This document shows, piece by piece, positions 29,544 through 37,753 of a stretch of DNA of 64,000 nt. Each line of letters starts with the position of its first letter. Within the stretch, counting starts at the first letter, position 1. The translations under genes were made by a program, and so were the position numbers. The notes under the pieces were generated by a model. The model searched no databases. It worked only from the letters and a program-made list of their open reading frames with translations, and was not told where the DNA came from. The DNA lies in contig NZ_QFYS01000001.1 in NCBI RefSeq assembly GCF_003254525.1, positions 496,001-560,000 on the forward strand, read 5' to 3'. Origin of the DNA: Phenylobacterium kunshanense (GTDB lineage: Bacteria; Pseudomonadota; Alphaproteobacteria; Caulobacterales; Caulobacteraceae).

Positions 29544-30953
29544 ATGACCGACCGTCCCGTCCGCACCCGCATCGCCCCCTCGCCCACCGGCATGATGCAC
29601 ATCGGCACGGCGCGCGTGGCGCTGTTCAACTGGCTCTACGCCCGTCACACCGGCGGCCAGTTCCTGCTGCGCATCGAGGACACCGACCGCGAGCGCTCCA
29701 CCGAGGCGGCCGTCCAGGTGATCTTTGACGGCCTGAGCTGGCTGGGCCTGGAGCCCGACGAAGCCCCGGTGTTCCAGTTCGCCCGCGCCGAACGGCATCG
29801 GGCGGTCGTGGACGAGATGCTGGCCCGGGGCGCGGCCTATCGCGACTACATGACCCCCGAGGAACTCGAGGCCGAGCGCGAGGTCGCGCGCGCCGAGGGG
29901 CGCGTGATCCGATCACCCTGGCGGGACCTGTCCCCCAACGATGCGCCGGACCGCCCGTTTGTGGTCCGACTCAAGGCGCCTCTGGACGGCGAGACCCTGG
30001 TCGACGATCAGGTGAAGGGCGAGATCCGCTTCGAGAACCGGACGCTGGACGACCTGATCCTGCTGCGGACCGACGGGACCCCGACCTACAACCTCGCCGT
30101 CGTGGTCGACGACCACGACATGGGGATCACGCACGTGATCCGCGGCGACGACCACCTCAACAACGCCGCACGCCAGACCCTGATCTACCAGGGCCTCGGC
30201 TGGGAGGTTCCCGTCTGGGCGCACCTGCCGATGATCAACGGCCCCGACGGCAAGAAGCTGTCCAAGCGCCACGGATCGCAGGCGGTCAGCGAGTTCGACG
30301 ACATGGGCTACCTGCCCGAAGCCATGCGCAATTACCTGGCCAAGCTGGGCTGGGGCCATGGCGACGACGAGATATTCTCTGACGCCCAGGCGATCTCCTG
30401 GTTCGACATCAAGGACGTGGTCAGCGCACCCGCCCGCCTGGACTGGGACAAGCTGAACCACCTCAACAACCACTACATCCGCGAGGCCGACCCGGCGCGC
30501 CTCGCGGGCCTGGTCGTGAAGATCCTGAAGAGCCGCGACGTGGCGGTGAAGTCCGCCGACGAGGCGCTGATCGCCCGCACCATTCCCTTCGTCCGCGACG
30601 GGGCCAAGACCACCCTGGATCTCGCCGACGCGGTGATCTTCGTTCTCAAGGATCGTCCGCTGGAGCTGCCGGAGAAGACCCGCGCCCAGCTCGCCGAGGC
30701 CGAGATGCGCGAACGGTTCGTCCGCCTGCGCGCCGCGCTCGGGGCCGTGACGGCCTGGGAGGTGCCCGGGCTCGAGCAGGCGCTGCGGCTATTCGCGGAA
30801 TCCGAGAGTATCGGCCTGGGCAAGTTCGGCCCCCAGTTGCGGGCCATATTGTCGGGCGGATCGCCGGCCCCGGACCTCGCCGGAGCCATGACCGCGCTTG
30901 GCCGCGATGAGAGCCTTGGCCGCATCGACGATGCGCTTTCGCTCCCCGCGTAA
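29544..30953 (+). CDS. gltX: Glutamyl-tRNA synthetase
   Basis: A 469-residue class I aminoacyl-tRNA synthetase. The first signature reads [20 protein letters not shown] (HIGT in place of HIGH) and the second is KKLSKRHGS. Between them are the glutamate/ATP site [11 protein letters not shown] and the connective peptide. The C-terminal anticodon-binding helices follow. The start is fixed at 29544, before [15 protein letters not shown]; the longer upstream frame is not conserved. Organisms of this clade often have two GltX paralogues with different tRNA preference; which one this is cannot be told here. It is divergent from comEC. Confidence 0.96.
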   Translation: MTDRPVRTRIAPSPTGMMHIGTARVALFNWLYARHTGGQFLLRIEDTDRERSTEAAVQVIFDGLSWLGLEPDEAPVFQFARAERHRAVVDEMLARGAAYRDYMTPEELEAEREVARAEGRVIRSPWRDLSPNDAPDRPFVVRLKAPLDGETLVDDQVKGEIRFENRTLDDLILLRTDGTPTYNLAVVVDDHDMGITHVIRGDDHLNNAARQTLIYQGLGWEVPVWAHLPMINGPDGKKLSKRHGSQAVSEFDDMGYLPEAMRNYLAKLGWGHGDDEIFSDAQAISWFDIKDVVSAPARLDWDKLNHLNNHYIREADPARLAGLVVKILKSRDVAVKSADEALIARTIPFVRDGAKTTLDLADAVIFVLKDRPLELPEKTRAQLAEAEMRERFVRLRAALGAVTAWEVPGLEQALRLFAESESIGLGKFGPQLRAILSGGSPAPDLAGAMTALGRDESLGRIDDALSLPA

Positions 30954-31006
30954 ACCGCTATAAGCGCCGAACAAACGTTTCATCTCGCAATCGCGAAGGG
31001 GACCAT

Positions 31007-32287
31007 ATGGGCGATACGGCGAAGTTTGAAATCAACGGTCAGGTCGTCGAGTTGCCCGTCCTGAAAGGCACCGACGGGCCGCCCGTGGTGGACATCCGCA
31101 AGCTGTACGGCGCTGCGGACGTGTTCACCTACGATCCGGGCTTCACCTCGACCGCCTCCTGCGAAAGCAAGATCACCTTCATCGACGGTGACAAGGGCGT
31201 GCTGCTGCACCGCGGCTACCCGATCGACGAGCTGGCCGAGAAGTCCAGCTTCCTCGAAGTCTGCTACCTGCTGCTGCACGGCGAACTGCCGAAGGCGCCG
31301 GAGTTCGCCGAGTTCGAGAAGAACATCGTGTACCACACCATGGTCCACGAGCAGTTCGACCGCTTCTTCCAGGGCTTCCGGCGCGACGCCCACCCCATGG
31401 CCATCATGGTCGGCGCCGTGGGCGCCCTGTCGGCCTTCTATCACGACAGCACGAACATCGATGATCCGGCCCAGCGGATGATCGCCACGCACCGCATGAT
31501 CGCCAAGATGCCGACGATCGCGGCCCGGGCGTTCAAGTACTCGCGCGGCCAGCCGTTCGTGTACCCGCGCAACGACCTGTCCTACGCCGAGAACTTCCTG
31601 CGCATGTGCTTCTCGGTGCCGGCCGAGGACTGGACGCCGAATCCGGTCCTGACGCGCGCCATGGACCGCATCTTCATCCTGCACGCCGACCACGAGCAGA
31701 ACGCGTCGACCTCGACCGTCCGCCTGGCCGGCTCGTCGGGCGCCAACCCGTTCGCCTGTATCGCCGCGGGCATCGCCTCGCTGTGGGGCCCCAAGCATGG
31801 CGGCGCCAACGAAGAAGCGCTCAACATGCTCAAGGAGATCGGGACGGTCGAGAACATCCCCGACTTCGTGAAGGGCGTGAAGAACCGCGAGCGGCTGCTC
31901 ATGGGCTTCGGCCACCGGGTCTACAAGAACTACGACCCCCGCGCGAAGGTCATGCAGAAGACCTGCCACGAGGTGCTCGAAGCGGTGGGCCACTCCAACG
32001 ACCCGCTGCTGAAGGTCGCCATGGAGCTCGAGAAGATCGCCCTGAGCGACGAGTTCTTCATCGAGCGCAAGCTGTACCCGAACGTCGACTTCTATTCCGG
32101 CATCACCCTGCGCGCCCTGGGCTTCCCGCCCGAGATGTTCACGGTGCTGTTCGCCCTGGCTCGCACCGTGGGCTGGATCGCGCAGTGGAAGGAAATGATC
32201 GAGGATCCGTCCCAGAAGATCGGCCGTCCGCGCCAGATCTACACGGGCGCCCCCCTGCGCAGCTACGTGGCCCTCGACAAGCGCTGA
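31007..32287 (+). CDS. gltA: Citrate synthase (type II)
   Basis: A 426-residue hexameric-type citrate synthase. Conserved parts are the N-terminal domain with [56 protein letters not shown] (one active-site His), [12 protein letters not shown] (second His), and [15 protein letters not shown] (third His region). The catalytic Asp lies near NVDFYSG. It condenses acetyl-CoA from the PDH complex with oxaloacetate. A possible promoter -10 element, GCTATAAG at 30957-30964, matches the Caulobacter GCTANAWC at seven of eight positions, but no clear -35 is seen. A strong terminator follows. Confidence 0.98.
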   Translation: MGDTAKFEINGQVVELPVLKGTDGPPVVDIRKLYGAADVFTYDPGFTSTASCESKITFIDGDKGVLLHRGYPIDELAEKSSFLEVCYLLLHGELPKAPEFAEFEKNIVYHTMVHEQFDRFFQGFRRDAHPMAIMVGAVGALSAFYHDSTNIDDPAQRMIATHRMIAKMPTIAARAFKYSRGQPFVYPRNDLSYAENFLRMCFSVPAEDWTPNPVLTRAMDRIFILHADHEQNASTSTVRLAGSSGANPFACIAAGIASLWGPKHGGANEEALNMLKEIGTVENIPDFVKGVKNRERLLMGFGHRVYKNYDPRAKVMQKTCHEVLEAVGHSNDPLLKVAMELEKIALSDEFFIERKLYPNVDFYSGITLRALGFPPEMFTVLFALARTVGWIAQWKEMIEDPSQKIGRPRQIYTGAPLRSYVALDKR

Positions 32288-32310
32288 GGCGCTGGCGCAC
32301 GCAAGGATCG

Positions 32311-32346
32311 AGAGGCCGGATCGAAAGGTCCGGCCTCTTTCTTTTT
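32311..32346 (+). terminator. Rho-independent terminator of gltA
   Basis: A perfect 10-base stem (AGAGGCCGGA at 32311-32320 with TCCGGCCTCT at 32329-32338) with an 8-base loop, then TTCTTTTTAA. It starts 24 bases after the gltA stop. Confidence 0.92.
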
Positions 32347-32403
32347 AAGAGCCATGTCGCCTTCCAGTTGCGATAGCCGGCGAGCAGCCTAAGGATGCCT
32401 TTC

Positions 32404-32421
32404 TCGAACAACCTTGTTCGA
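32404..32421. promoter_or_regulatory. Perfect inverted repeat, candidate operator
   Basis: TCGAACAA-CC-TTGTTCGA is an uninterrupted 8-base dyad with a 2-base centre, ending 19 bases before the ATG at 32441 and just before its ribosome site. It has no T-run on either side, so it does not look like a terminator. It resembles a dimeric repressor operator. It is not the LexA direct repeat. Confidence 0.5.
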
Positions 32422-32440
32422 TGAAACGCAGGAGGCTGCG

Positions 32441-32791
32441 ATGGCAGTGATGGCCATCTATCGGCGCGGGGATGTCTCGCCCGAGCTCTACCAGGCGTAT
32501 CGAGACCAGGTCCCTGTGGAGCGCGTGCCGCACGGCGCCATCGCCCATTTCTACGGACGCGAAGGGACGGGCTTCGTGGTGGTGGACGTCTGGGAAGACG
32601 AGGCCGCCATGTGGCGCTTCATCAAAGACAAGGTAATCCCGGCGACCGAGCGCCTTGGCGTCGCCTTCGAGCCCCCGCAGGTCATCCCGCTGGAGACGAT
32701 CATCACGACCACGGCGACACGGGCGTATGACGTTCCCTTCGAGAGAGCCGACGCGAGGGACGTAGCGAGGGATCTAGCGGTCGCCCACTAG
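32441..32791 (+). CDS. Small dimeric alpha/beta-barrel-like protein of unknown function
   Basis: A 116-residue protein starting at ATG 32441 after AGGAGG. The part MAIYRRGDVSPELYQAYRDQ...HFYGREGTGFVVVDVWEDEAAMWRFI has the size and ferredoxin-like pattern of the ABM/EthD-type dimeric barrel fold, in which WEDEAA.WRFI is the second helix. Members include monooxygenases and many proteins of unknown role. A TTG-start extension to 32414 would run into the dyad operator and lacks a ribosome site. The last 18 bases overlap the convergent lpxB gene. Confidence 0.7.
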   Translation: MAVMAIYRRGDVSPELYQAYRDQVPVERVPHGAIAHFYGREGTGFVVVDVWEDEAAMWRFIKDKVIPATERLGVAFEPPQVIPLETIITTTATRAYDVPFERADARDVARDLAVAH

Positions 32792-33940
32792 CTCCAGCAC
32801 GGCCCCGGCGGCGACGTCGTTGGGGTCTGCCCCCCCCCGTCCCATCTTCGCCAGCGCCTCGCTCTGGCGTGACACCTGCCGCGCCCGCAGCTCCGGGTCG
32901 TCCAGCCGAGCTGCGACCTCGCGCGCCAGCGCCGGGCCGTTGCAGTCGTCCTGGATCATCTCGGGCGCGACGAAATCCTGCGCGGCGATGTTGAACAGGG
33001 TCACGTACTTCGTCCGGATGAGCCGCTTCAGAACCGCATAGGTCAACGGGCCCAGTCGATAGCCCACCACCATCGGACATCCCGCGAGGGCCAGTTCCGT
33101 CGTGACCGTACCCGAACACGCCAGGGCGACCGTGGCCGCCTTCATCGCGTCGCGCTTCGCCGCCTCGCCCTCGACCACATGCGCCCGGTGCGGCCAGCCC
33201 GCGACGCGAGCCTTCACGGCCTCCGCGACGGTCGGCGCGGCGGGGATCACGACGTGCAGGTCAGGGCGTTCGGCCTTCAGGCGATGAACAGCCTCCTCGA
33301 AGGCCGGCATCACCCGCTCGATCTCGGACGGACGGCTGCCCGGCAGCACCAAGAGGATCGGCTCGTCGGACCGAGCCCCGATGGTCGCCCGCAGCCGCGC
33401 CGGATCGGCCGCGCCGAAGTCGATGGCGAGCGTCGAGTCGCCCACGAAGACCGTCCGCAGTCCCTCCTTCTCGAACAGCTGCGCGTCAAACGTGTGGATG
33501 GTCAGCAGCAGGTCATAGGCCTGCGCGGCCGTACGCGCCCGCCCGGGCCGCGACGCCCAGACCTGGGGCGCGACGTACTTCACCAGCGGCAGCTTCGGGT
33601 CCAACTTCCGCAGGCGTTGCGCGACGCGCAGGGTGAAGCCCCAGGAATCGATCAGCACGGCCACGTCCGGGCGCTCGCGCGCCGCCAGGGCGGCCACCTC
33701 GTCGGCCCGCCGCACCACCCGGCGCCAGGCCATCAGTCCCTCGGCGAGGCCGAAGATCGACAGTTCGGCGATGTCGAACGGACTCGCGACGCCCTCGGCC
33801 GCCATCCGCTGTCCACCGACACCGACGAAGCGGACGCGGTCTCCCAGGCGCTGCTTCAGCGCCCGCGCCAGCCCCGCGCCCCGGTCGTCGCCGGAAGCCT
33901 CGGCGGCCACCAGCATCACCGTGAGCGGTCGGCCGGTCAC
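32774..33940 (-). CDS. lpxB: Lipid-A-disaccharide synthase
   Basis: A 388-residue GT-B glycosyltransferase that joins UDP-2,3-diacylglucosamine with lipid X. It begins TVMLVAAEASGDDRGAGLARAL (family hallmark AxExSGD), with VLPGSRPSEIERVMPAFEEA in the central part and ALACSGTVTTELALAGCPMVVGYR near the C-terminal donor site. The start is a GTG at 33940 in a GTGA overlap with the lpxI stop. It is the last gene of the lipid A run and its product acts directly after LpxI. Confidence 0.96.
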   Translation of the reverse strand: MTGRPLTVMLVAAEASGDDRGAGLARALKQRLGDRVRFVGVGGQRMAAEGVASPFDIAELSIFGLAEGLMAWRRVVRRADEVAALAARERPDVAVLIDSWGFTLRVAQRLRKLDPKLPLVKYVAPQVWASRPGRARTAAQAYDLLLTIHTFDAQLFEKEGLRTVFVGDSTLAIDFGAADPARLRATIGARSDEPILLVLPGSRPSEIERVMPAFEEAVHRLKAERPDLHVVIPAAPTVAEAVKARVAGWPHRAHVVEGEAAKRDAMKAATVALACSGTVTTELALAGCPMVVGYRLGPLTYAVLKRLIRTKYVTLFNIAAQDFVAPEMIQDDCNGPALAREVAARLDDPELRARQVSRQSEALAKMGRGGADPNDVAAGAVLELVGDR

Positions 33941-34779
33941 CGGCTGTCCGCCTCGACGCCGAGGATGAACACCCCCAGCTCGTCGGCGAGGGCGGTGGTC
34001 GCCTCACGATCCAGGACCAGCAGGCGGCCGGCTTCGCCGACGATCCCCGCCAGGCCGGCGCGCGCCACGCCCTGCACGGTCGCCAGCCCGATGGTCGGCA
34101 GATCGACCCGGGTCTCCTGGATCGGCTTCGGGGCCTTGGCGAGCACGCCAGCGCCGGCGCCCGGCCGGCCCTTCAGGTGCGCCGGCAGGTCTGTCACCCG
34201 CGCCAGCATGGCGTCCGTACCCTCCTGGGCCTCGACGGCCAGCACCAGCCCCTGCGCCACGACGGCCGCCTGACCGATGTCGAGCCGACCGATCGCACGC
34301 GCGACCTCCAGCGCCCGCATCGCGTCCGCCAGCGCCGCTTCGTCCGCCATGTGGGCCCCCAGGGGCCCCTCTGGCAGGGTCAGGTCCTCCATGACCTCGT
34401 GGGCGCCCTCGACCTCGAACCCCTCCTTCTCGAACTCGGCGACGAGGAGGCGCAGCAGGGCGTCGTCGCCCTTCCGGGCCGCCGCGATCACCTTGGGGAG
34501 CAGCATCAGGCCGCGCAGATCAGGCACGAGGCTCGTGAAGTCCGGCCTGGCCACGTTGCCCGCCAGGCAGATCGAGCGGCAGCCTGCGCGCTTCAGGGCC
34601 TTGAGGCACTTCCCCAACTCGGCCAGCCCCACCTCGGCGCCGGCATATTCCGACAGGTCGCCCCCGGCGAATCCCTTCAGCCGGACTACGAACAGGGCCC
34701 GCCCGGAGCGCTCGCAATGCTGGGCGATCTCCACCGGCAGGCTCCCGCCGCCGGCGATCAGGCCAAGCTTCTGCCTCAT
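33937..34779 (-). CDS. lpxI: UDP-2,3-diacylglucosamine pyrophosphatase LpxI
   Basis: A 280-residue protein of the DUF1009/LpxI family, which replaces LpxH in alphaproteobacteria and cleaves the pyrophosphate of UDP-2,3-diacylglucosamine to give lipid X. It shows the N-terminal [27 protein letters not shown] central part and C-terminal [26 protein letters not shown] typical of the family. The first LpxI enzyme was described from Caulobacter. It overlaps lpxA (ATGA) and lpxB (GTGA) by four bases each, so the three are tightly coupled. Confidence 0.95.
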   Translation of the reverse strand: MRQKLGLIAGGGSLPVEIAQHCERSGRALFVVRLKGFAGGDLSEYAGAEVGLAELGKCLKALKRAGCRSICLAGNVARPDFTSLVPDLRGLMLLPKVIAAARKGDDALLRLLVAEFEKEGFEVEGAHEVMEDLTLPEGPLGAHMADEAALADAMRALEVARAIGRLDIGQAAVVAQGLVLAVEAQEGTDAMLARVTDLPAHLKGRPGAGAGVLAKAPKPIQETRVDLPTIGLATVQGVARAGLAGIVGEAGRLLVLDREATTALADELGVFILGVEADSR

Positions 34780-35573
34780 AGCTCGCGTTCAGGCAGGCAC
34801 AGCGGCCGGCTCGCGTCCGCGCGGATGAAGTCGATGATCTCCATCACCGGCGCGCTGTGGCCGAACGTGGCGGCGGTGTCCTCGATCCGCTCCTGGAACG
34901 TGCCCTCCTCCGCGAACAGCAGCCGGTAGGCGGAGCGCAGCTCGCTGATCGTCTCGCGGCTGAAGTTGCGGCGCTTCAGGCCCACCAGGTTGAGGCCTTC
35001 CAGGTGGGCGTGGTTGCCCCACACCAGGCCGTAAGGGATCACGTCCTTGGTCACGGCCGCGAGGCCGCCGATGAAGGAATAGCGCCCGACGCGGCAGTAT
35101 TGGTGCACCGCCGCCAGGCCGCTCACCATCACGAAGTCGCCCACGTGAACGTGGCCGCCCAATGTCGCGGAATGGGCCAGGATCACGTTGTCGCCCACGG
35201 TGCAGTCGTGACCCACGTGGCTGGTGGCCATGTACATGCCGTCGTCACCGACGCGCGTGATCCCACCCCCATCGGGCGTGCCGATGTGCATGGTCACGTG
35301 TTCCCACAGGCGGTTCCGGTCGCCGATCACCAGCTCGGTGGGCTCGCCCTTGTATCCCATGTGATGGGGCGGCCCGCCCAGGTTGGCGAAATTCCGAACC
35401 GAGCAGTCCTCGCCGATGGTCGTACGGTTCTCGATGACCACGTGGGCCAGGATCTGCGTCCGCGCGCCAACCCGCACGTGCTCGCCGATGATCGAGAACG
35501 GGCCGACCGAGACGCCGTCGGCCAGCTCGGCGCCCTTGGCGACGAGCGCGGTGGGATGGATGTCGACTGCCAA
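34776..35573 (-). CDS. lpxA: UDP-N-acetylglucosamine acyltransferase LpxA
   Basis: A 265-residue left-handed beta-helix acyltransferase that starts lipid A synthesis. Hexapeptide repeats run from [20 protein letters not shown] to about residue 190. The catalytic His lies in [11 protein letters not shown] and the acyl ruler region is followed by a helical C-terminus ([14 protein letters not shown]). The start is a TTG at 35573, four bases after the fabZ stop, giving the normal family length; an upstream frame to 35669 would read into fabZ. It is followed by lpxI. Confidence 0.95.
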   Translation of the reverse strand: MAVDIHPTALVAKGAELADGVSVGPFSIIGEHVRVGARTQILAHVVIENRTTIGEDCSVRNFANLGGPPHHMGYKGEPTELVIGDRNRLWEHVTMHIGTPDGGGITRVGDDGMYMATSHVGHDCTVGDNVILAHSATLGGHVHVGDFVMVSGLAAVHQYCRVGRYSFIGGLAAVTKDVIPYGLVWGNHAHLEGLNLVGLKRRNFSRETISELRSAYRLLFAEEGTFQERIEDTAATFGHSAPVMEIIDFIRADASRPLCLPEREL

Positions 35574-35577
35574 GGGC

Positions 35578-36048
35578 TCAGGTCTCCACGACCATGGCGG
35601 CGAACTCGCACTCGGCGGCCACCTTGTCGCCGACGATCGCTTGGCCCGCGAACTTGAAGACGTCACCACGATGGCGGACCACGCGCACCGGCATACGAAC
35701 CACGTCGCCGGGCCGCACAGGCTGCCGGAAGCGACAGTTGTCGGCCGACATGAAGAAGATCGCCTTGCCGGCCGTATCGACCTCCAGGGACTTCGACATG
35801 AGCACCGCGCCGGTCTGCGCCATGGCCTCGATCAGTAGCACCCCGGGCATAACCGGATAATCGGGGAAGTGTCCCTGGAAGAAGGGCTCGTTCACCGTGA
35901 CGCACTTGATGCCCACGATGGATTCCGACGGCTTGTATTCCTCGCACCGGTCCACGAGCAGGAACGGGTATCGGTGCGGGATCCGGGTCAGGATCTCGGT
36001 GATGTCGATATCGGTGGGGCTGGTCCCCGCCGGCGCCTTGCGCGTCAT
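35578..36048 (-). CDS. fabZ: 3-hydroxyacyl-ACP dehydratase FabZ
   Basis: A 156-residue hot-dog-fold dehydratase of fatty acid synthesis. The catalytic His is in [20 protein letters not shown] (with Glu in IEAMAQ). The N-terminal motif is [19 protein letters not shown]. It competes with LpxA/LpxD for hydroxyacyl-ACP, which explains its place in the lipid A cluster. The start ATG 36048 overlaps the lpxD stop (ATGA). It is full length. Confidence 0.96.
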   Translation of the reverse strand: MTRKAPAGTSPTDIDITEILTRIPHRYPFLLVDRCEEYKPSESIVGIKCVTVNEPFFQGHFPDYPVMPGVLLIEAMAQTGAVLMSKSLEVDTAGKAIFFMSADNCRFRQPVRPGDVVRMPVRVVRHRGDVFKFAGQAIVGDKVAAECEFAAMVVET

Positions 36049-37061
36049 GCTTCTCCCCCGGCCTTGCGAGCGGCCATCCGGGCCAGCCACGCGGTTTCCT
36101 TCAGCCAGTGACGGATGGGCCGCGCGGGCATGCCGCCCCAGGTCTCCCCCGCTGGAATGTTCTTCATCACGCCCGACGCCGCGCCAACCCGTGCGCCGGC
36201 GCCGATGGTCACGTGGTCCGCCACGCCGGCGCGCCCGCCGAACTGAGCGCCGTCGCCGATCGTCACGCTGCCCGAAATTCCGGTGTGCGCCGCCATCACG
36301 CAGTTCCGGCCGACGTGGACGTTGTGGGCGATCTGCACGAGGTTGTCGATCTTGGTGTTCTCGCCGATCACGGTGTCGTCGAAGGCTCCCCGGTCTATCG
36401 TCGTATTGGCGCCGACCGAGACCCCGTCCTGCAGGATGACGCGGCCCAGTTGCGGGATATCGATCAGCCCCTTCGGTCCGACAGTGGCGCCGAAGCCCGG
36501 CTCCCCGATCCGCGCCCCGGCCAGCACCTTCACCCGGTCTCCGACCAGCGCGAAGCCGATGGAGACATTGGGGCCGATCTCGCAATCCCGGCCTATGGCG
36601 ACGCCCGGACCAATCACGGTGTTGGGCCCGATCCGCGTGCCGCGGCCGACCTGGGCCGCTGGGCCGATGACCACACCGGCGCCCAGGACCACACCGTCCT
36701 CGATATGGGCGTCGTCCGCGATCGCGTCCAGCCCGGCCGGCCGGGGCCGATGCAGCCGCTGGGCGGCCAGCGCATAGGCGCCTTGTGGGTTTGCGGCGAT
36801 CAGGACAACGCAGCCTTCGGGGGCCTGGTCGGCAAGCGCGGAGGGCAGGAAGCAGGCGCCCGGGCGTACGCGCGCCAGTTCCGCCGCGTACTTCCGGTCG
36901 TTGAGAAACGTGACGCTGTCAGGCCCTGCGTGAGCCAGCGTCGAGACCCGGCTCACCCGGCGATCGGACGAGTCCGCCCCGACAAGCTGGGCCCCCGTCA
37001 GGGTGGCCAGCTCGCCGAGGCTCGTCGGCCCCAGGTCTTCGAAGAAGCGCGGGTCAGGCAT
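36045..37061 (-). CDS. lpxD: UDP-3-O-acylglucosamine N-acyltransferase LpxD
   Basis: A 338-residue protein: an N-terminal uridine-binding domain (1-110, LGELATLTGAQLVGADSSDR) and a left-handed beta-helix of hexapeptide repeats (from about 110). The active-site His is in NLVQIAHNVHVGRNC. The C-terminal helix ends near residue 338. Third acylation step of lipid A. It lies 36 bases after the ompH gene stop and overlaps fabZ by four bases. Confidence 0.96.
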   Translation of the reverse strand: MPDPRFFEDLGPTSLGELATLTGAQLVGADSSDRRVSRVSTLAHAGPDSVTFLNDRKYAAELARVRPGACFLPSALADQAPEGCVVLIAANPQGAYALAAQRLHRPRPAGLDAIADDAHIEDGVVLGAGVVIGPAAQVGRGTRIGPNTVIGPGVAIGRDCEIGPNVSIGFALVGDRVKVLAGARIGEPGFGATVGPKGLIDIPQLGRVILQDGVSVGANTTIDRGAFDDTVIGENTKIDNLVQIAHNVHVGRNCVMAAHTGISGSVTIGDGAQFGGRAGVADHVTIGAGARVGAASGVMKNIPAGETWGGMPARPIRHWLKETAWLARMAARKAGGEA

Positions 37062-37097
37062 GACTCGCCTTTTAGGCGGACTCGCCCCGCGCGTCTC

Positions 37098-37748
37098 TTA
37101 TCGGCGCGGCGCCGCGGCGGCGGCCGGCGCGGCCGGCTGCGGCTGGTCGAGACGTTCGCGATCGAAGGTGAACTGGGTGATCTTGGCGTTCAGGGCGGTC
37201 ACCACCTGCTGGGTGATGTCCGACGCCGGATTGCCGAGGATGATGGAGTTGCGGTTGAGCAGCACGGAGCAGCCCTTGGCCTGGTAGGCTTGGCGGATCA
37301 GCGGCTCCATCTCGGTGCCGACGCGGTTGAACGCCTTCTGCTCGGTCGCCTGGATCTCGCGGTCGCGGAGCTGGGCCTTGCGCTGCAGGGCGTTGGCGCG
37401 CACCTGCAGGGCGGCGGCGCGCTGCTCGAGCGCGTTCTGGTCCAGGGTCGCGCGCTGGCCTTCCAGGGCCTTGGCGTCATTGTCGATGGCGGTCCGCTCG
37501 GCGCTGAGCTCGGCGTTCACCTGGCCGACGAGCTGCTGCAGGCGGGTGTTGACGTACTTGCCGACCGTGGAGGCGCCGATGGCGTTCTCGATCGACACCA
37601 CGCAGAGGCCGGTGATGGGCGCGCCGTGAGCCACCTGCGGCGCAGCCGCGGCGGGGGCCGCGGCAGGGGCCTGAGCGAAGGCCGGGGTCGCGCCGGTGAG
37701 CGCGACGGCCGCGGCGCAGGCGGCCGTGGCGAGGGTCTTGAACGTCAT
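37098..37748 (-). CDS. ompH: OmpH/Skp-family periplasmic chaperone
   Basis: A 216-residue exported protein with a signal peptide (MTFKTLATAACAAAVALTG, cleavage after about AFA-Q), an Ala/Pro stretch, a short beta region (ITGLCVVSIENAIGASTVGKY), and a long charged coiled-coil (about 80-150, QVNAELSAERTAIDNDAKAL and on) typical of the Skp tentacles, ending in a beta strand and Pro/Ala tail. Skp holds unfolded outer-membrane proteins in the periplasm for BamA, encoded just upstream. It starts five bases after the bamA stop. Confidence 0.9.
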   Translation of the reverse strand: MTFKTLATAACAAAVALTGATPAFAQAPAAAPAAAAPQVAHGAPITGLCVVSIENAIGASTVGKYVNTRLQQLVGQVNAELSAERTAIDNDAKALEGQRATLDQNALEQRAAALQVRANALQRKAQLRDREIQATEQKAFNRVGTEMEPLIRQAYQAKGCSVLLNRNSIILGNPASDITQQVVTALNAKITQFTFDRERLDQPQPAAPAAAAAPRR

Positions 37749-37753
37749 GTTTC

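Noticed and set aside
32414..32440. TTG start for the ABM-like gene
   Set aside because: It would start inside the dyad and lacks a ribosome site; ATG 32441 has AGGAGG.
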